From assembly GCA_016938735.1 (NCBI GenBank), contig JAFGUB010000046.1:23466-87465 (forward strand): a stretch of 64,000 nt of DNA. The letters are read 5' to 3'. A model generated the notes under the pieces. That model had not been told where the DNA came from and ran no database searches. It saw only the letters and a list, made by a program, of their open reading frames with translations. The stretch comes from Campylobacterales bacterium (GTDB lineage: Bacteria > Campylobacterota > Campylobacteria > Campylobacterales > Sulfurimonadaceae). A program made the position numbers and the translations under genes. Of this stretch, positions 18,197-27,761 are shown piece by piece (position 1 is the stretch's first letter; each line of letters begins with the position of its first letter).

Positions 18197-18961
18197 TTTC
18201 AGTCCGTACAAAAAAATCACCCATGAGACGTAGATCCAGAGGATAAAAAAGAGCAGCGCCGCAAACGAGCCGTAGATGGTGGCGTAGCTTTTGTTGAAAA
18301 AGACGTAGGAGATAAAGAGGGTTTTGGCCACACTCCATGCCAGCGCCGAAAGAAACGAAGCGAGGGCTGCCACGCGGGTCGAGATCCCTTCAACCGAAGC
18401 GATCTTGAAGATCAGAAAAAAGAGCGCCCAGATGATGAGATGCGGCAGCAGCGCCATCAGGTTAACCCAGCCGCCAAAGGGCTGCTCTTGCAGATAGGCG
18501 TGGGCCTGCGCCGTGAGGTAAAACGAGGCGATAAGGGCGAGCGGGGTGAGGGTGAGCAGGGTCCAGTAGGTCGTTAGCGCCTCCCAAATGGTGCGCTCAC
18601 GGGTTTTGAAAATTTTACCCACAATGTATTCGAAGTTGCGAAAAAAGAGCAGCGCCGCGATGATCACCATCATAAAGCCGATGGCACCAAGTTTGAGCGA
18701 ATTTTGCAAAAAGGCGTCGATGTGGGTGGTGAGCTGCTCAGAGTGGACGGGAATGAGATTTTCAAAGATAAAGGCTTTGATGGTTGTGTAGTATTCGGCA
18801 AAAGCCGGGCTGTTGGTAAAAATCGAAAGCGTAATGAGCAGTAGCGGCACCACGGTAAAGATGGTGTAGTAGCTCAGACTCGCGGCGTAAAGGGTGAGCT
18901 CTTGGTCAAAAAAGAGCTCAATATAATAGCGGGCTTTGTGATAGAACGCTTTGGCGTTCAC
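18089..18961 (-). CDS. YihY/BrkB family membrane protein
   Basis: A 290-residue protein with six hydrophobic segments and the family start LTLYAASLSYYTIFTVVPLLL near residue 20. Further features are GFMMVIIAALLFFRNFEYIVGKIF and YATIYGSFAALLFFILWIYVSW near 240. Members were once called ribonuclease BN; the real role is unknown, possibly transport. The hydrophilic tail after residue 255 is encoded antisense to the end of comEC. It overlaps the glcD stop codon by 4 bases (ATGA), so the two are coupled. Confidence 0.85.
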   Translation of the reverse strand: MNAKAFYHKARYYIELFFDQELTLYAASLSYYTIFTVVPLLLITLSIFTNSPAFAEYYTTIKAFIFENLIPVHSEQLTTHIDAFLQNSLKLGAIGFMMVIIAALLFFRNFEYIVGKIFKTRERTIWEALTTYWTLLTLTPLALIASFYLTAQAHAYLQEQPFGGWVNLMALLPHLIIWALFFLIFKIASVEGISTRVAALASFLSALAWSVAKTLFISYVFFNKSYATIYGSFAALLFFILWIYVSWVIFLYGLKLCYLIECATCKPESKPQSAPSEAPTPQCQKRKRYL

Positions 18962-20343
18962 ACCAGCCCCATTTTGAAGGGATTGAGGATGTTGTTGGGA
19001 TCAAAAGCGCGTTTGATATCTTGAAAGAGCGCCATCTCTTCAGGGGTAAAGGCCATGTGCATATAGGGCGCTTTGGCCAGTCCGATGCCATGCTCACCGC
19101 TGAGCGTGCCGCCCAGATCGATGGTGGCTTGAAAGACCTCTTCGATTGCTTGGTAGGCGATTTTGACCTGCTCTGGGTCTTTGCCGTCTACCATGACGTT
19201 GGTGTGGACGTTGCCATCACCCGTGTGGCCGAAGCAGGGGATTTTGATCTGATATTTATCGGCGATGGCGTAGAAGCGCTCCAGCAGCTCCGGCAGCGCG
19301 GAGCGCGGCACGGTGACATCTTCATTGAGTTTTTTGCTTCCGTACACCGATAGGCTGGGCGAAGCGTTGCGTCGTGCGAACCACAAGTCGGCGGCCTCTT
19401 TGGCATCGCGTGCTATTTTGAACTCGGAGCAGCCGTTTTCACGAAAGATCTTCTCGATAATGGAGAGTTGAAGATTCAAGTCCTCTTCGAGGTTACCGTC
19501 CACATCGGTGACCAAAATCGCCCCCGCATCCACCGGCAGCCCCTTGTGAAAGGTCTGCTCCACGGCGCGGATGGTGAGGTTGTCCAAAAACTCCATCGCC
19601 ACGGGGGTGACGCCGCCCGCCATCGTTTTATAGACGGCCTCCATCGCCTCTTTGACGCTGCCGAAGATGCCCATGGCGGTTTTGGTCATTTTGGGCTTGC
19701 TGAGTAGCTTGAGCGTCACTTCGGTGGTGACGGCAAGGGTGCCCTCAGAGGCGATCAGAATCCCCGCAATGTTGTAGCCTGCAACATCTTTGATGGTGCG
19801 TTTGCCCGCTTTGATGATGTCGCCGTTGGGACGTACCGCGCGGATCGCCATGACGTAGTCTTTGGTGATGCCGTATTTGGCGGCGCGCATGCCGCCCGCG
19901 TTTTCATTGACGTTGCCGCCGATGGTGGAGTACTCCTGAGAGGCCGGATCGGGCGGATAAAAAAGTCCCACCGCTTCGACGGCGCGCTGGAGATCTTTGT
20001 TGATGACGCCGGGCTGGACGACGGCGACCATGTTTTGCATGTCGATCTCAAGAATCTTGTTCATGTGCTTCTCAAAACCCAGCACAATGCCGCCGCGACT
20101 GGGCAGAGCGCCACCGGTAAAGCCGCTGCCTGCGCCGCGCGGCACGACGTTGATGAGGTGGGTGTTGCAGTAGCGTAAAATGTCGCTCACATCTTGTTCA
20201 TGTCGTGGAAATACGACTGCGTCGGCTTCGAAACGCTCACGAGTGGCATCATAGCTATAAGCGATGAGGTGGGCCTTGTCGCTGTAGAGGTTCTCGCGGC
20301 CGACGATGGCGGCGAGGGTGTCGAGATGTTTAGAATCAATCAT
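18958..20343 (-). CDS. FAD-linked oxidase, GlcD-like (glycolate/D-lactate dehydrogenase)
   Basis: A 461-residue FAD protein of the VAO/PCMH fold. The FAD-binding half shows VVPRGAGSGFTGGALPS near 70-86 and the STIGGNVNENAGGMRAAKYG signature near 138. The C-terminal FAD-oxidase domain has CFGHTGDGNVHTNVM and the SGEHGIGLAKAPYM motif. Such enzymes oxidise glycolate or D-lactate and pass electrons to the quinone pool, often with a separate Fe-S subunit that is not nearby. The gene start overlaps the 3' end of the PgbA-like gene by 8 bases. Confidence 0.88.
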   Translation of the reverse strand: MIDSKHLDTLAAIVGRENLYSDKAHLIAYSYDATRERFEADAVVFPRHEQDVSDILRYCNTHLINVVPRGAGSGFTGGALPSRGGIVLGFEKHMNKILEIDMQNMVAVVQPGVINKDLQRAVEAVGLFYPPDPASQEYSTIGGNVNENAGGMRAAKYGITKDYVMAIRAVRPNGDIIKAGKRTIKDVAGYNIAGILIASEGTLAVTTEVTLKLLSKPKMTKTAMGIFGSVKEAMEAVYKTMAGGVTPVAMEFLDNLTIRAVEQTFHKGLPVDAGAILVTDVDGNLEEDLNLQLSIIEKIFRENGCSEFKIARDAKEAADLWFARRNASPSLSVYGSKKLNEDVTVPRSALPELLERFYAIADKYQIKIPCFGHTGDGNVHTNVMVDGKDPEQVKIAYQAIEEVFQATIDLGGTLSGEHGIGLAKAPYMHMAFTPEEMALFQDIKRAFDPNNILNPFKMGLV

Positions 20344-21139
20344 GGCTCTGCTCCGAGGTGTTTTGGTCGAATCCTACGCCGCTTCGGCTCTCTTTTGATT
20401 TGAGATAGGAGTCTAGTTTGGAATTTTGGGGATTGTTTAATGCGATCAGCTCCAGATAGTATCGGTCATAATCGGTGATCTCGTCGCTGCCCTCTCCAAA
20501 CCAGTTGGCGTTGATTTTGGGAATGCGCGAATAAAATGGAACGCTGCGTGTACCCAGCTCAAAAGGGGCAGGGGTGAGTTCGAGCAGGCTTAGGCTTTGG
20601 CAATCAAGGGTAAAGAGGGTGTCGTTTGCGTGGATATAGAGCAGGCCGATGGCGTTTTGGGTGCAAAACTCATGTATATCTTCGCGCAGGGGTGAAGGAT
20701 GGCCTTTATAAGAGAGCAGCGCGGCAAAGGTGTCGGGGTGGATCCACTCTGTTGCGGCGATGCGTTTGGTGATGGCGTGGTAGGCGTCGTCGCCGGCTGA
20801 AAGCAGCAAGGCGCGTTCATAATGTTGGGCCAAAATGACGGTGTCCCCCTGGGAAACCTCCCAACGCCCTTGCGGTAAAGAGGGTTGGCTGAGCGATTCA
20901 AAGGGGCTAAATGTCAAGATCGCTTCAGCACGCTGCTGATCAAAGGCGCTAACGACACAGCGTGCGAGGATGGTACTATGCGTTGCATCGAAGCGGTGCA
21001 GTATGACCCCGCTGACACCGACGTCAATCGTATCGATGTGAACGACTGCCTGATCTGAACCGATGAGGCGTTCGACGGTGCTGTGTAGTGAACCCCCAAA
21101 GAGCAGAAACGGAAAGAGCCAAATGAGTAAATAACGCAC
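20336..21139 (-). CDS. PgbA/PgbB-like N-terminal domain protein, secreted
   Basis: A 267-residue protein. GTG 21139 is taken as start since AAGG lies 8 bases upstream, at the end of the TTACATGTAA copy at 21148; it also leaves a clean signal peptide (MRYLLIWLFPFLLFGGSLHS). The segment IDTIDVGVSGVILHRFDATHSTILARCVV resembles the N-terminal domain of Helicobacter plasminogen-binding proteins PgbA/PgbB. That domain is common in free-living Campylobacterota, so plasminogen binding is not implied. The C-terminus is charged and disordered-looking. Confidence 0.65.
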   Translation of the reverse strand: MRYLLIWLFPFLLFGGSLHSTVERLIGSDQAVVHIDTIDVGVSGVILHRFDATHSTILARCVVSAFDQQRAEAILTFSPFESLSQPSLPQGRWEVSQGDTVILAQHYERALLLSAGDDAYHAITKRIAATEWIHPDTFAALLSYKGHPSPLREDIHEFCTQNAIGLLYIHANDTLFTLDCQSLSLLELTPAPFELGTRSVPFYSRIPKINANWFGEGSDEITDYDRYYLELIALNNPQNSKLDSYLKSKESRSGVGFDQNTSEQSHD

Positions 21140-21259
21140 GAAAAGCCTTACATGTAAAAGAATTGAGAGGGGATTATACACAACAATGACTTGTGCCTCT
21201 GCGCGATAAGCATACTTTTGGTACCCTTGCATTTTTATATTTTGGCTTTGGAAGCAGTG

Positions 21260-22456
21260 ATGATGCGCCTTTTATTACCTATTTTTTGGATGTTTGTGTC
21301 ACTTTGGGCGCATCAAGTCGAGTTTGCACGTTGGGACAAAGGTGAGACGTTTTTGACCTTTTTGGAGCGCAACAAGCTGCCGCTCTCTATCTACTATGAT
21401 CTTGACAAAGAGGATCAGACCCTTACCGAAGAGATCATCACCGGTGTCAATTATCAGATCCTGCGTAATGAAGACGGCAACGTCTCACAAGCGCTTATAC
21501 CCATCAACGACGAGTTGCAACTGCACCTTACCTGTAACGAAGGCTCCTGCAGCGTTGCGCCGATTCCCATAGAGTCGCAAACGCGTCGTGAGGCCTTTAT
21601 GCTTACGATTGAGAGTTCGCCTTATTACGACATCGAAAAGGCGACGGGTTCCAAGGCATTGGCGCAGATTTTTGTCGGCGGTTTTAAAAATTCGCTCAAC
21701 TTCCGGCGTGATTTGCGCAAGGGAGATCGGCTTGTGATGATCTATGAACAGAAGTACCGCTTCGGCAAACCCTTTTCGATGCCGAGGCTGCATGCCGCGA
21801 TGATCGAGATGCGGGGCAAACGCTATGGCATCTATCGGCATGAAGATGAGCGCTATTACGATCACAACGGGGCGCAAATTGAGGGTTTTTTGCTTGCTCT
21901 CCCCGTGCGCAATGCCCGCATCAGTTCTCCTTTTAGTAAGCGCCGTTTCCACCCCGTGCTCAAGCGCTATCGTGCGCATTTGGGGGTGGATTATGCGGCG
22001 CGCAGCGGCACGCCGATTATGGCGGCGGGTAATGGAAAGGTGGTTTTTGCAGGATACAACCGAGGGTATGGCAACGTCATTAAAATCAACCACGAGGGCA
22101 ACTACATGACCCTTTATGCCCATATGAGTTCGTTTAAAAAAGGGATTAAAAACGGAATGCGCGTTAAGCAGGGGCAGGTGATCGGCTATGTCGGCTCCAC
22201 GGGTATTTCAACGGGGCCGCATCTGCATTTTGGTCTCTACAAAAATAATGAAGCGATCAATCCCCAAAGTGTTGTGCAGGTGGCAACCAGCGCCCTTTCG
22301 GGTAAACGGCGCAGCGCTTTTATGCAGATCAAGCAGCGGTTCGATGCGGAGATCGATACACATCTACAGGCGCAAACCGCACCCTCTCGCCTAGACGATG
22401 TGCAGTCTATTTACTATATACCCGATGAGCAAGGGTCCCAAAAGGGCGAGTCGTGA
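21260..22456 (+). CDS. M23 family metallopeptidase (Csd3/HdpA-like)
   Basis: A 398-residue secreted peptidase with signal peptide LLLPIFWMFVSLWA. The catalytic domain begins near HLGVDYAARSGTPIMAAG, which holds the zinc H-x3-D pair. It continues with GYGNVIKINHEGNYMTLYAHMS and GPHLHFGLY, giving the second H-x-H. The N-terminal part resembles the inhibitory domain of Helicobacter Csd3/HdpA, a peptidoglycan endo- and carboxypeptidase that shapes cells; that equivalence is inferred. Two ATGs (21260, 21263) follow GGAAG. Its stop overlaps the mgtE start by 4 bases. Confidence 0.85.
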   Translation: MMRLLLPIFWMFVSLWAHQVEFARWDKGETFLTFLERNKLPLSIYYDLDKEDQTLTEEIITGVNYQILRNEDGNVSQALIPINDELQLHLTCNEGSCSVAPIPIESQTRREAFMLTIESSPYYDIEKATGSKALAQIFVGGFKNSLNFRRDLRKGDRLVMIYEQKYRFGKPFSMPRLHAAMIEMRGKRYGIYRHEDERYYDHNGAQIEGFLLALPVRNARISSPFSKRRFHPVLKRYRAHLGVDYAARSGTPIMAAGNGKVVFAGYNRGYGNVIKINHEGNYMTLYAHMSSFKKGIKNGMRVKQGQVIGYVGSTGISTGPHLHFGLYKNNEAINPQSVVQVATSALSGKRRSAFMQIKQRFDAEIDTHLQAQTAPSRLDDVQSIYYIPDEQGSQKGES

Positions 22457-23799
22457 AGCATCATCAGGAGATGGCGCACGCCTTTGAGCTCTTTTTGCAA
22501 GACCGTGAGACTAACGCCTTGCACCCCAGTGAGATCGCTTATCTGCTCAAAAAATTACGCAAGCGTGATCCGGAAGCTTTTTTAGCGACACTTGGGAAGA
22601 TTCCTAGCGACATTTTGGGTGAAGTGCTGCTAGAGTTGCCCGAGGATGCCAAAGATGCCGCGATAGGGCATATCCCCTCGCAGGAGCTCGCCGCAGCGAT
22701 CGATGATCTTGAATCGGACGATGCGACGGAGTTGGTTGAGGATATTCAGGCGTTTGATCAGGAGAAGTCGCAAGCGGTTTTGGAGCATTTGGATGAAGAG
22801 TATCAAGAGGACATCGAGAAGCTGAGTCGATATGAGAACGATCAAGCAGGCGGATGGATGCAGACCGAGCTGTTTGATGCCACGCTCGATGAGACCTTGC
22901 AAAGTTCCATCGAACGATTTCGCCGCCTTAAGGCGGAGGGTGAACTACATAACATCTATCAGGTCTACATCGTCAATGAGAAGCGGCGGCTTATTGCCGC
23001 GATAGCACTGGAAAATCTGATTTTGTACGATTTTTCCAAAACCTATCGGCAGATTCTCGAGAACAAAGAGTTTCGTAGCGTCGAAGCGACGGAGGACATT
23101 CACAAGGTTGCGTCCATGTTTGAGCAGTACGACCTCGCGGTGCTGCCGGTGGTGGATTGGCAGGGGCGGCTGGTGGGGCGCATCACCTCCGATGATATCT
23201 ACGACCTGATCGAAGAGCGCGCCACGGAGCAGATCTATAACCTTGCAGGGGTCAACGACGATGCCGAGTATGAGGAGCGGTTTTTCGGAATCTTCAAAAA
23301 GCGCTCCGCATGGCTTTTTGTCAATCTGCTCACGGCCATTTTGGCCTCATGGGTAATCGGACTTTTTGACGAGACGCTCGCGGCGTTTATTCCGCTGGCG
23401 ATTTTGATGCCCATCGTCGCGTCGATGGGGGGCAATGCGGGGACGCAGACGCTGACCGTTATGGTGCGTCGACTCGCATTGGGTGAAATTGATGGCGAAA
23501 ATGCCAGAGCCGCGATGCAAAAAGAGGTGGGGGTGGCGTCGCTCAATGGTCTACTTTTTGCGGTGGTGATGGGGGTGATTGCGCTGGTGTGGTTTTCAAG
23601 CGCCATGCTGGGCGTCGTGATCGGTGCAGCGATGCTCATTAACCTGCTGATCGCAGGCTTTTTCGGTGCGGCGATACCGCTGATATTGCGTCGGCTGCAG
23701 ATCGATCCGGCGGTCGGATCGACGGTGCTGTTGACGACGGCAACCGACGTCTTTGGATTTTTGAGCTTTTTGGGGCTGGCCAAACTCTTTTTGGTTTAG
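22453..23799 (+). CDS. mgtE: Magnesium transporter MgtE
   Basis: A 448-residue protein with the MgtE order: an N-terminal superhelical domain (about 20-130, ending DEEYQEDIEKLSRYENDQAG), two CBS domains to about residue 255 and five membrane segments. Conserved stretches include ATELVEDIQAFDQ, LPVVDWQGRLVGRIT and MPIVASMGGNAGTQTLTV, the pore-lining motif. MgtE imports Mg2+ and is gated by cytoplasmic Mg2+ through its soluble domains. The GTG start overlaps the M23 peptidase stop. The TAG stop sits inside one arm of the bidirectional hairpin at the 3' end. Confidence 0.93.
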   Translation: MKHHQEMAHAFELFLQDRETNALHPSEIAYLLKKLRKRDPEAFLATLGKIPSDILGEVLLELPEDAKDAAIGHIPSQELAAAIDDLESDDATELVEDIQAFDQEKSQAVLEHLDEEYQEDIEKLSRYENDQAGGWMQTELFDATLDETLQSSIERFRRLKAEGELHNIYQVYIVNEKRRLIAAIALENLILYDFSKTYRQILENKEFRSVEATEDIHKVASMFEQYDLAVLPVVDWQGRLVGRITSDDIYDLIEERATEQIYNLAGVNDDAEYEERFFGIFKKRSAWLFVNLLTAILASWVIGLFDETLAAFIPLAILMPIVASMGGNAGTQTLTVMVRRLALGEIDGENARAAMQKEVGVASLNGLLFAVVMGVIALVWFSSAMLGVVIGAAMLINLLIAGFFGAAIPLILRRLQIDPAVGSTVLLTTATDVFGFLSFLGLAKLFLV

Positions 23800-23820
23800 C
23801 CTTTACATGTAAGGCTAAAA
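23795..23820. terminator. Bidirectional hairpin built around a TTACATGTAA copy
   Basis: TTTAGCC, one bulged T, then the palindrome core TTTACATGTAA and GGCTAAAA make a stem of about 16 base pairs between convergent mgtE and pit. The TAG stop codons of both genes lie in the arms. T/A-rich ends on both strands suit termination in either direction, although the perfect core leaves no proper loop. Confidence 0.5.
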
Positions 23821-25389
23821 GAGTTGACGCAAGATCACAAATGTGAGACTTGATAGCAGCGCAGCGGCGGGCAGGGTGATGATCCATGCCAGAGCAATGG
23901 GTTTCATCAGCCCCCAGTTAGCGTTGGCATTGACGATGCCGATGCCCAAAACGGCGCCGATCAGGATATGGGTACTTGATACCGGGATACCGAAGGTCGA
24001 GGCCAGCAGTACCACGGAAGCGGCGGCCAGTTCGGCTGAGAAGCCCGATGCCGGATGCATTTTGGTGAGACCGTGGCCGACGGTTTGGATGACGTGTTTG
24101 CCGATGAACCATAGTCCCGCCACCAGCGCGATACCAAAGGTGAGCATGGCGATTCTGGGCACTGCGGCGGAGGAGCCGATGGCATCTTCGCGCAGGACGT
24201 CTAATATGGCGGCAAAAGGCCCGATAGCGTTGGCAATGTCGTTGGAGCCGTGAGAGAAGGCGAAGCCCGAAGCCGTGAAGACCTGCAGCCAGCTAAAGAG
24301 TACAAACGTAGAGCGTTCGAGGTCTCTATCCCCCATAATCCGCACAACCAAAAAGGTCGCCATCCACGCCAAAGCGCCGATCATCGCCATCACAAGGTAG
24401 TTTTCCAGTGTCGTGAAGTTGAGATTGACGTGTTTGAGCCCCTTGAAAATGACCATTGCCGTCAAAATCATCGCCCCCATCGCTGCAACGAAGGGAAGGT
24501 AGTTTTGCATCGCCGAATTGGCGTTGATGGAGCGTTTTTTGTGCTCGAATTTTTCGATCTCCTGATAGTAACGGCTGCGGTAAGGTTGGGCGCAGCAATC
24601 TTCGTCAAGCTTGTTTTGCGCATCCCAGGTCATCTCTGCGAGCGCTTCGAGACGCTCATCGCTGCTCATCGCGGCGTACTGAGCAAAAGAGCGCTCCTTG
24701 AAAGCCTCTTTTTCGGCAGCGATATCGCAGAGTTTGGCGTGTGCTTGTTCGTTGTACTTTAGGATACGGTGCTTGATCAGGCCGTAGATCACAAATGCCA
24801 GCAAGCCGCCAAGCAGCGGCGAGATGACCCAAGAGAGGGCGATCATGCCGATTTTGTCCCACTGCACCAGCGCAAATGCTGTGTCTCCGCCTTCAAGCAG
24901 TATCCCCAGTGTGATCGATGAGCCGACGATACCGCCGACGATGGAGTGGGTGGTGGAGACCGGCATCCCTTTTTTGGTGGCGATGAGCAGCCAGATGGCG
25001 GCGGCCAGAAGCGCCGACATCATGATGTAGACAAACTCCATCGGCTTGATGGCCAGACCGCCTAAATCGACGATACCGCTACGGATGGTGCTCGTCACTT
25101 CGCCTCCGGCGATGACCGCGCCGCTCACTTCGAAAATGGCGGCAATGATCAGCGCCTGCTTAATGTTAAGCGTGCCGGCACCTACGGAGGTGCCAAAGGA
25201 GTTAGCAACGTCGTTACCGCCGATATTGAAGGCCATAAAAAGGCCAAAGACGGTAGCGATGAACAAGATGACCGGGTAGGAGTGGTTCGTATACTCCAGA
25301 GCCCAGAAGAAAAAGTAGACACTAAAAATAGAGAGCAAGAGAGTAAAGAAGATGCTCTCTTTTTGTCTCATAAGGGTATTGAGGTGCAA
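23815..25389 (-). CDS. PiT family inorganic phosphate transporter
   Basis: A 524-residue membrane protein. TTG 25389 is supported by GGAGG 7 bases upstream. The two PiT repeats are visible as NIGGNDVANSFGTSVGAGTL near residue 55 and SHGSNDIANAIGPFAAIL near 385, with GMPVSTTHSIVGGIVGSS and GIPVSSTHILIGAVLG as the second paired signatures. It moves phosphate with H+ or Na+. A cytoplasmic loop of about 100 residues between the halves is charged. No phoU-like gene is adjacent. Confidence 0.93.
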   Translation of the reverse strand: MHLNTLMRQKESIFFTLLLSIFSVYFFFWALEYTNHSYPVILFIATVFGLFMAFNIGGNDVANSFGTSVGAGTLNIKQALIIAAIFEVSGAVIAGGEVTSTIRSGIVDLGGLAIKPMEFVYIMMSALLAAAIWLLIATKKGMPVSTTHSIVGGIVGSSITLGILLEGGDTAFALVQWDKIGMIALSWVISPLLGGLLAFVIYGLIKHRILKYNEQAHAKLCDIAAEKEAFKERSFAQYAAMSSDERLEALAEMTWDAQNKLDEDCCAQPYRSRYYQEIEKFEHKKRSINANSAMQNYLPFVAAMGAMILTAMVIFKGLKHVNLNFTTLENYLVMAMIGALAWMATFLVVRIMGDRDLERSTFVLFSWLQVFTASGFAFSHGSNDIANAIGPFAAILDVLREDAIGSSAAVPRIAMLTFGIALVAGLWFIGKHVIQTVGHGLTKMHPASGFSAELAAASVVLLASTFGIPVSSTHILIGAVLGIGIVNANANWGLMKPIALAWIITLPAAALLSSLTFVILRQLF

Positions 25390-25461
25390 GGGGTATCCTC
25401 CAAACGCAAACCGTGAAATAGATCACGATTGTACGTCAACCGCGTTACGACCCGATTACAC

Positions 25462-27516
25462 TTAAAAGTGCATGGAGAGGTTGAGGTTGTAGTAGCGTCC
25501 GGGTTCGTTCATCATGATGATGTCGGCATCGGGATTGCCACTGATGAGAATGAGGTCTTTGTAGGTGTTGGAGAGTGCGTAGGTCTCATCGAAGAGGTTG
25601 TCGATGCCCAGCGCGATCCCTAGACCGTTGTCAAAGCGGTGATCGAGCTTGAGGTTGACCACGCCGTAGGCATCGATGCGCTGTTCGCCGTTGTCGCTAT
25701 CATAGGCGCTCCAAGCATCTGAAGCCAGTAGTTCGACTCTGGCAAAACTCTGAGGGGCGTAGTCGTATACTAAAGCCGCGCGCCCTTTGAGCGGCGGAAT
25801 GTCGGCGAGGTCTTTATCATTTTGGCCCGCTAAGGCTTCATCTTTTTGCCCACGTTGCCACGCCGCACCGAGCTGGGCGCTGAGGCCTCCGATCAACTCT
25901 TGAGAGAGTGAAGCTTCGACGCCGTAGATGGTGGCGTCGATGTTTTCAAACTTGTGCGCTCCGACCTTGGTGGCATTGTAGTAGATGTAATCGCTGAGCA
26001 TGTTATAAAAAGTTTTGAGCGAGAGGGCACCGCTGTTGTGGCTGTATTTGACCCCTAGATCGGCTTGGTGGTTGGTGGTTGCTTCCAGATCAGGCGTTCC
26101 TGTTTGCAGCTGTTTGCCCATATTCGGATCGCCTGCTGTGGTGATGGGTTGATTGAGGATATAGAGCTCGCGTGCATCGGGAACGCGGTAGCCCCGTCCG
26201 ATACCGCCAAAGAGTTTGAACCCGCCTTCAAAGGCGTAGTCGGCTTGAAGATTGGCGGTGATCGCGCTGTAATCATTCTCCTGCCACGGATCGAGCTTGG
26301 CCATGATGCCCTGAGGCCGTGCATACGCATCAGGTGAGACGGTAGCGCTGTCAAAACGTACGCCGTAGCGTAGGTTGAAATTGCGGTACTCGTGCTCCAT
26401 TTTGGCAAAGAGCCCTATTTGGGCGGTTTCGGTTTCGCTGATACTGCGTCCGACGATCATACCGTCGCTTTTGTAGTTGCCATCCCACATCCGTACGGAG
26501 TAATCCGCTCCAAGGGTGAGCAGTGCCTCTTCGCTGAGACGCGTCGCATTTTTAAACGCGAAGCCTTCCATGCGGGTGTTGAGCTCATTAGAGAAGACTT
26601 TACCGCTCTTTTTGGAGGAGATACGGTAGGCGTTGGACATCGGATGCCAGACGTGCGAATGGTAGGCGGAGAGCTCAAGCAGTTCGCTGATGCTGCCGAG
26701 ATCTTCAAGCTCGTACGCGGCGGTGTAGATGGTCGAGTCGTCTTTAATCGCGTCCATCGGGCTGGTGGGGTAGAGAATGTCGCTCGAGACGTTGAAGGTA
26801 GCACCGAGTTTGATGCGCTGCGTGGCGCTTAGATCGATTTCGGCCTTACTCATCAAGGATTTTTTGGTGTAGGCGTCTTGATTGGGGTCTTGAAGCTTGT
26901 ACATCGCGGCGGTCGGATTTTTGGCGGCGTAGGCGTCGATCTGCTCAGCTAGGGTGTCGCCGTTGCCGTCCACATACTGATTCGCGCCCTCAGCCGAGGC
27001 GCTCACGAGCAGGCGTACAAACTCATTTCCGCCGGTAAGCGTGGCGGCAGCTTTGCGCTGGTTCCAGCTTCCTACGCTTAGATCAATAGCGCCGCCGAAA
27101 TTTCGGCTGGGCTCTTTGGTGTGGATGTTCAGCCCGCCGCCAAGGGTGCCAAACTGAGTGACGTCATAAGGCCCTTGAAGCACCTCGATGCTATCGATAT
27201 TGTTGGTGAGTACATGCGAGATGGGCGGATCCATTCGGTTGGGGCAGGCACCGCAGACGCGCGCACCGTCGATGGTGACGTTGATATTGTCACGTTTTTG
27301 GCCACGGATGGTGACGTCGTTGGAGACGGCGCTGCGGCGGATCATCGAGACGGAAGGTACTTCGCGCACCAGCGCTTCGGCGAGGTCGGCGGAGCGGACT
27401 TTGGAGCCGTCAAGATCATCGACTTTGGTCGATTCGACGGTGATTTTTTCGAGTTCGGTTTCGGTGCCGAGCAAGACGCTTGACGCGATCAGGGAGAGCA
27501 ATAGGAGTTTATGCAT
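25462..27516 (-). CDS. TonB-dependent copper receptor, OprC/NosA-like
   Basis: A 684-residue outer membrane receptor with signal peptide (MHKLLLLSLIASSVLLG), plug domain (about 25-145) and beta-barrel ending NLSMHF. The plug has VTIRGQKRDNINVTIDGARV and C91-P-N-R-M95; the barrel has H291-P-M293. These correspond to the CxxxM and HxM copper ligands known from Pseudomonas OprC, so copper import is a good inference, for cytochrome oxidase or nitrous oxide reductase. No Fur-box-like sequence is apparent in the 76 bases upstream. Confidence 0.82.
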   Translation of the reverse strand: MHKLLLLSLIASSVLLGTETELEKITVESTKVDDLDGSKVRSADLAEALVREVPSVSMIRRSAVSNDVTIRGQKRDNINVTIDGARVCGACPNRMDPPISHVLTNNIDSIEVLQGPYDVTQFGTLGGGLNIHTKEPSRNFGGAIDLSVGSWNQRKAAATLTGGNEFVRLLVSASAEGANQYVDGNGDTLAEQIDAYAAKNPTAAMYKLQDPNQDAYTKKSLMSKAEIDLSATQRIKLGATFNVSSDILYPTSPMDAIKDDSTIYTAAYELEDLGSISELLELSAYHSHVWHPMSNAYRISSKKSGKVFSNELNTRMEGFAFKNATRLSEEALLTLGADYSVRMWDGNYKSDGMIVGRSISETETAQIGLFAKMEHEYRNFNLRYGVRFDSATVSPDAYARPQGIMAKLDPWQENDYSAITANLQADYAFEGGFKLFGGIGRGYRVPDARELYILNQPITTAGDPNMGKQLQTGTPDLEATTNHQADLGVKYSHNSGALSLKTFYNMLSDYIYYNATKVGAHKFENIDATIYGVEASLSQELIGGLSAQLGAAWQRGQKDEALAGQNDKDLADIPPLKGRAALVYDYAPQSFARVELLASDAWSAYDSDNGEQRIDAYGVVNLKLDHRFDNGLGIALGIDNLFDETYALSNTYKDLILISGNPDADIIMMNEPGRYYNLNLSMHF

Positions 27517-27593
27517 ACAATCAGCCTTTGAATAAAAGTGCGCAGATTGTAGGCAAGCAAGTGTTATTGAAGTGTTAAGTTATAATGCGCCCC

Positions 27594-27761
27594 ATGCATG
27601 TACGCACCAAAAAACGACTCACCATTTGGCTGATGGCGGCCGCTTCGGCCTACTTGCTCTACAGCGGTATTACGATGTTGCAAATGCCGCAGGCAGAGGA
27701 AAATGCATCGTCACACAGTGCAGCGAGCCGTGCTGACGAATCAGCACCGAGCAGTCGATAG
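27594..27761 (+). CDS. Possible small membrane protein
   Basis: A 55-residue frame starting ATG 27594, 8 bases after TATAAT at 27581-27586. Residues 8-30 (RLTIWLMAAASAYLLYSGI) could span the membrane after a basic start; the tail is rich in Ser, Ala and Glu. Its last 92 bases are antisense to the end of the agmatine deiminase gene, and no Shine-Dalgarno is seen. It may be chance. Confidence 0.3.
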   Translation: MHVRTKKRLTIWLMAAASAYLLYSGITMLQMPQAEENASSHSAASRADESAPSSR

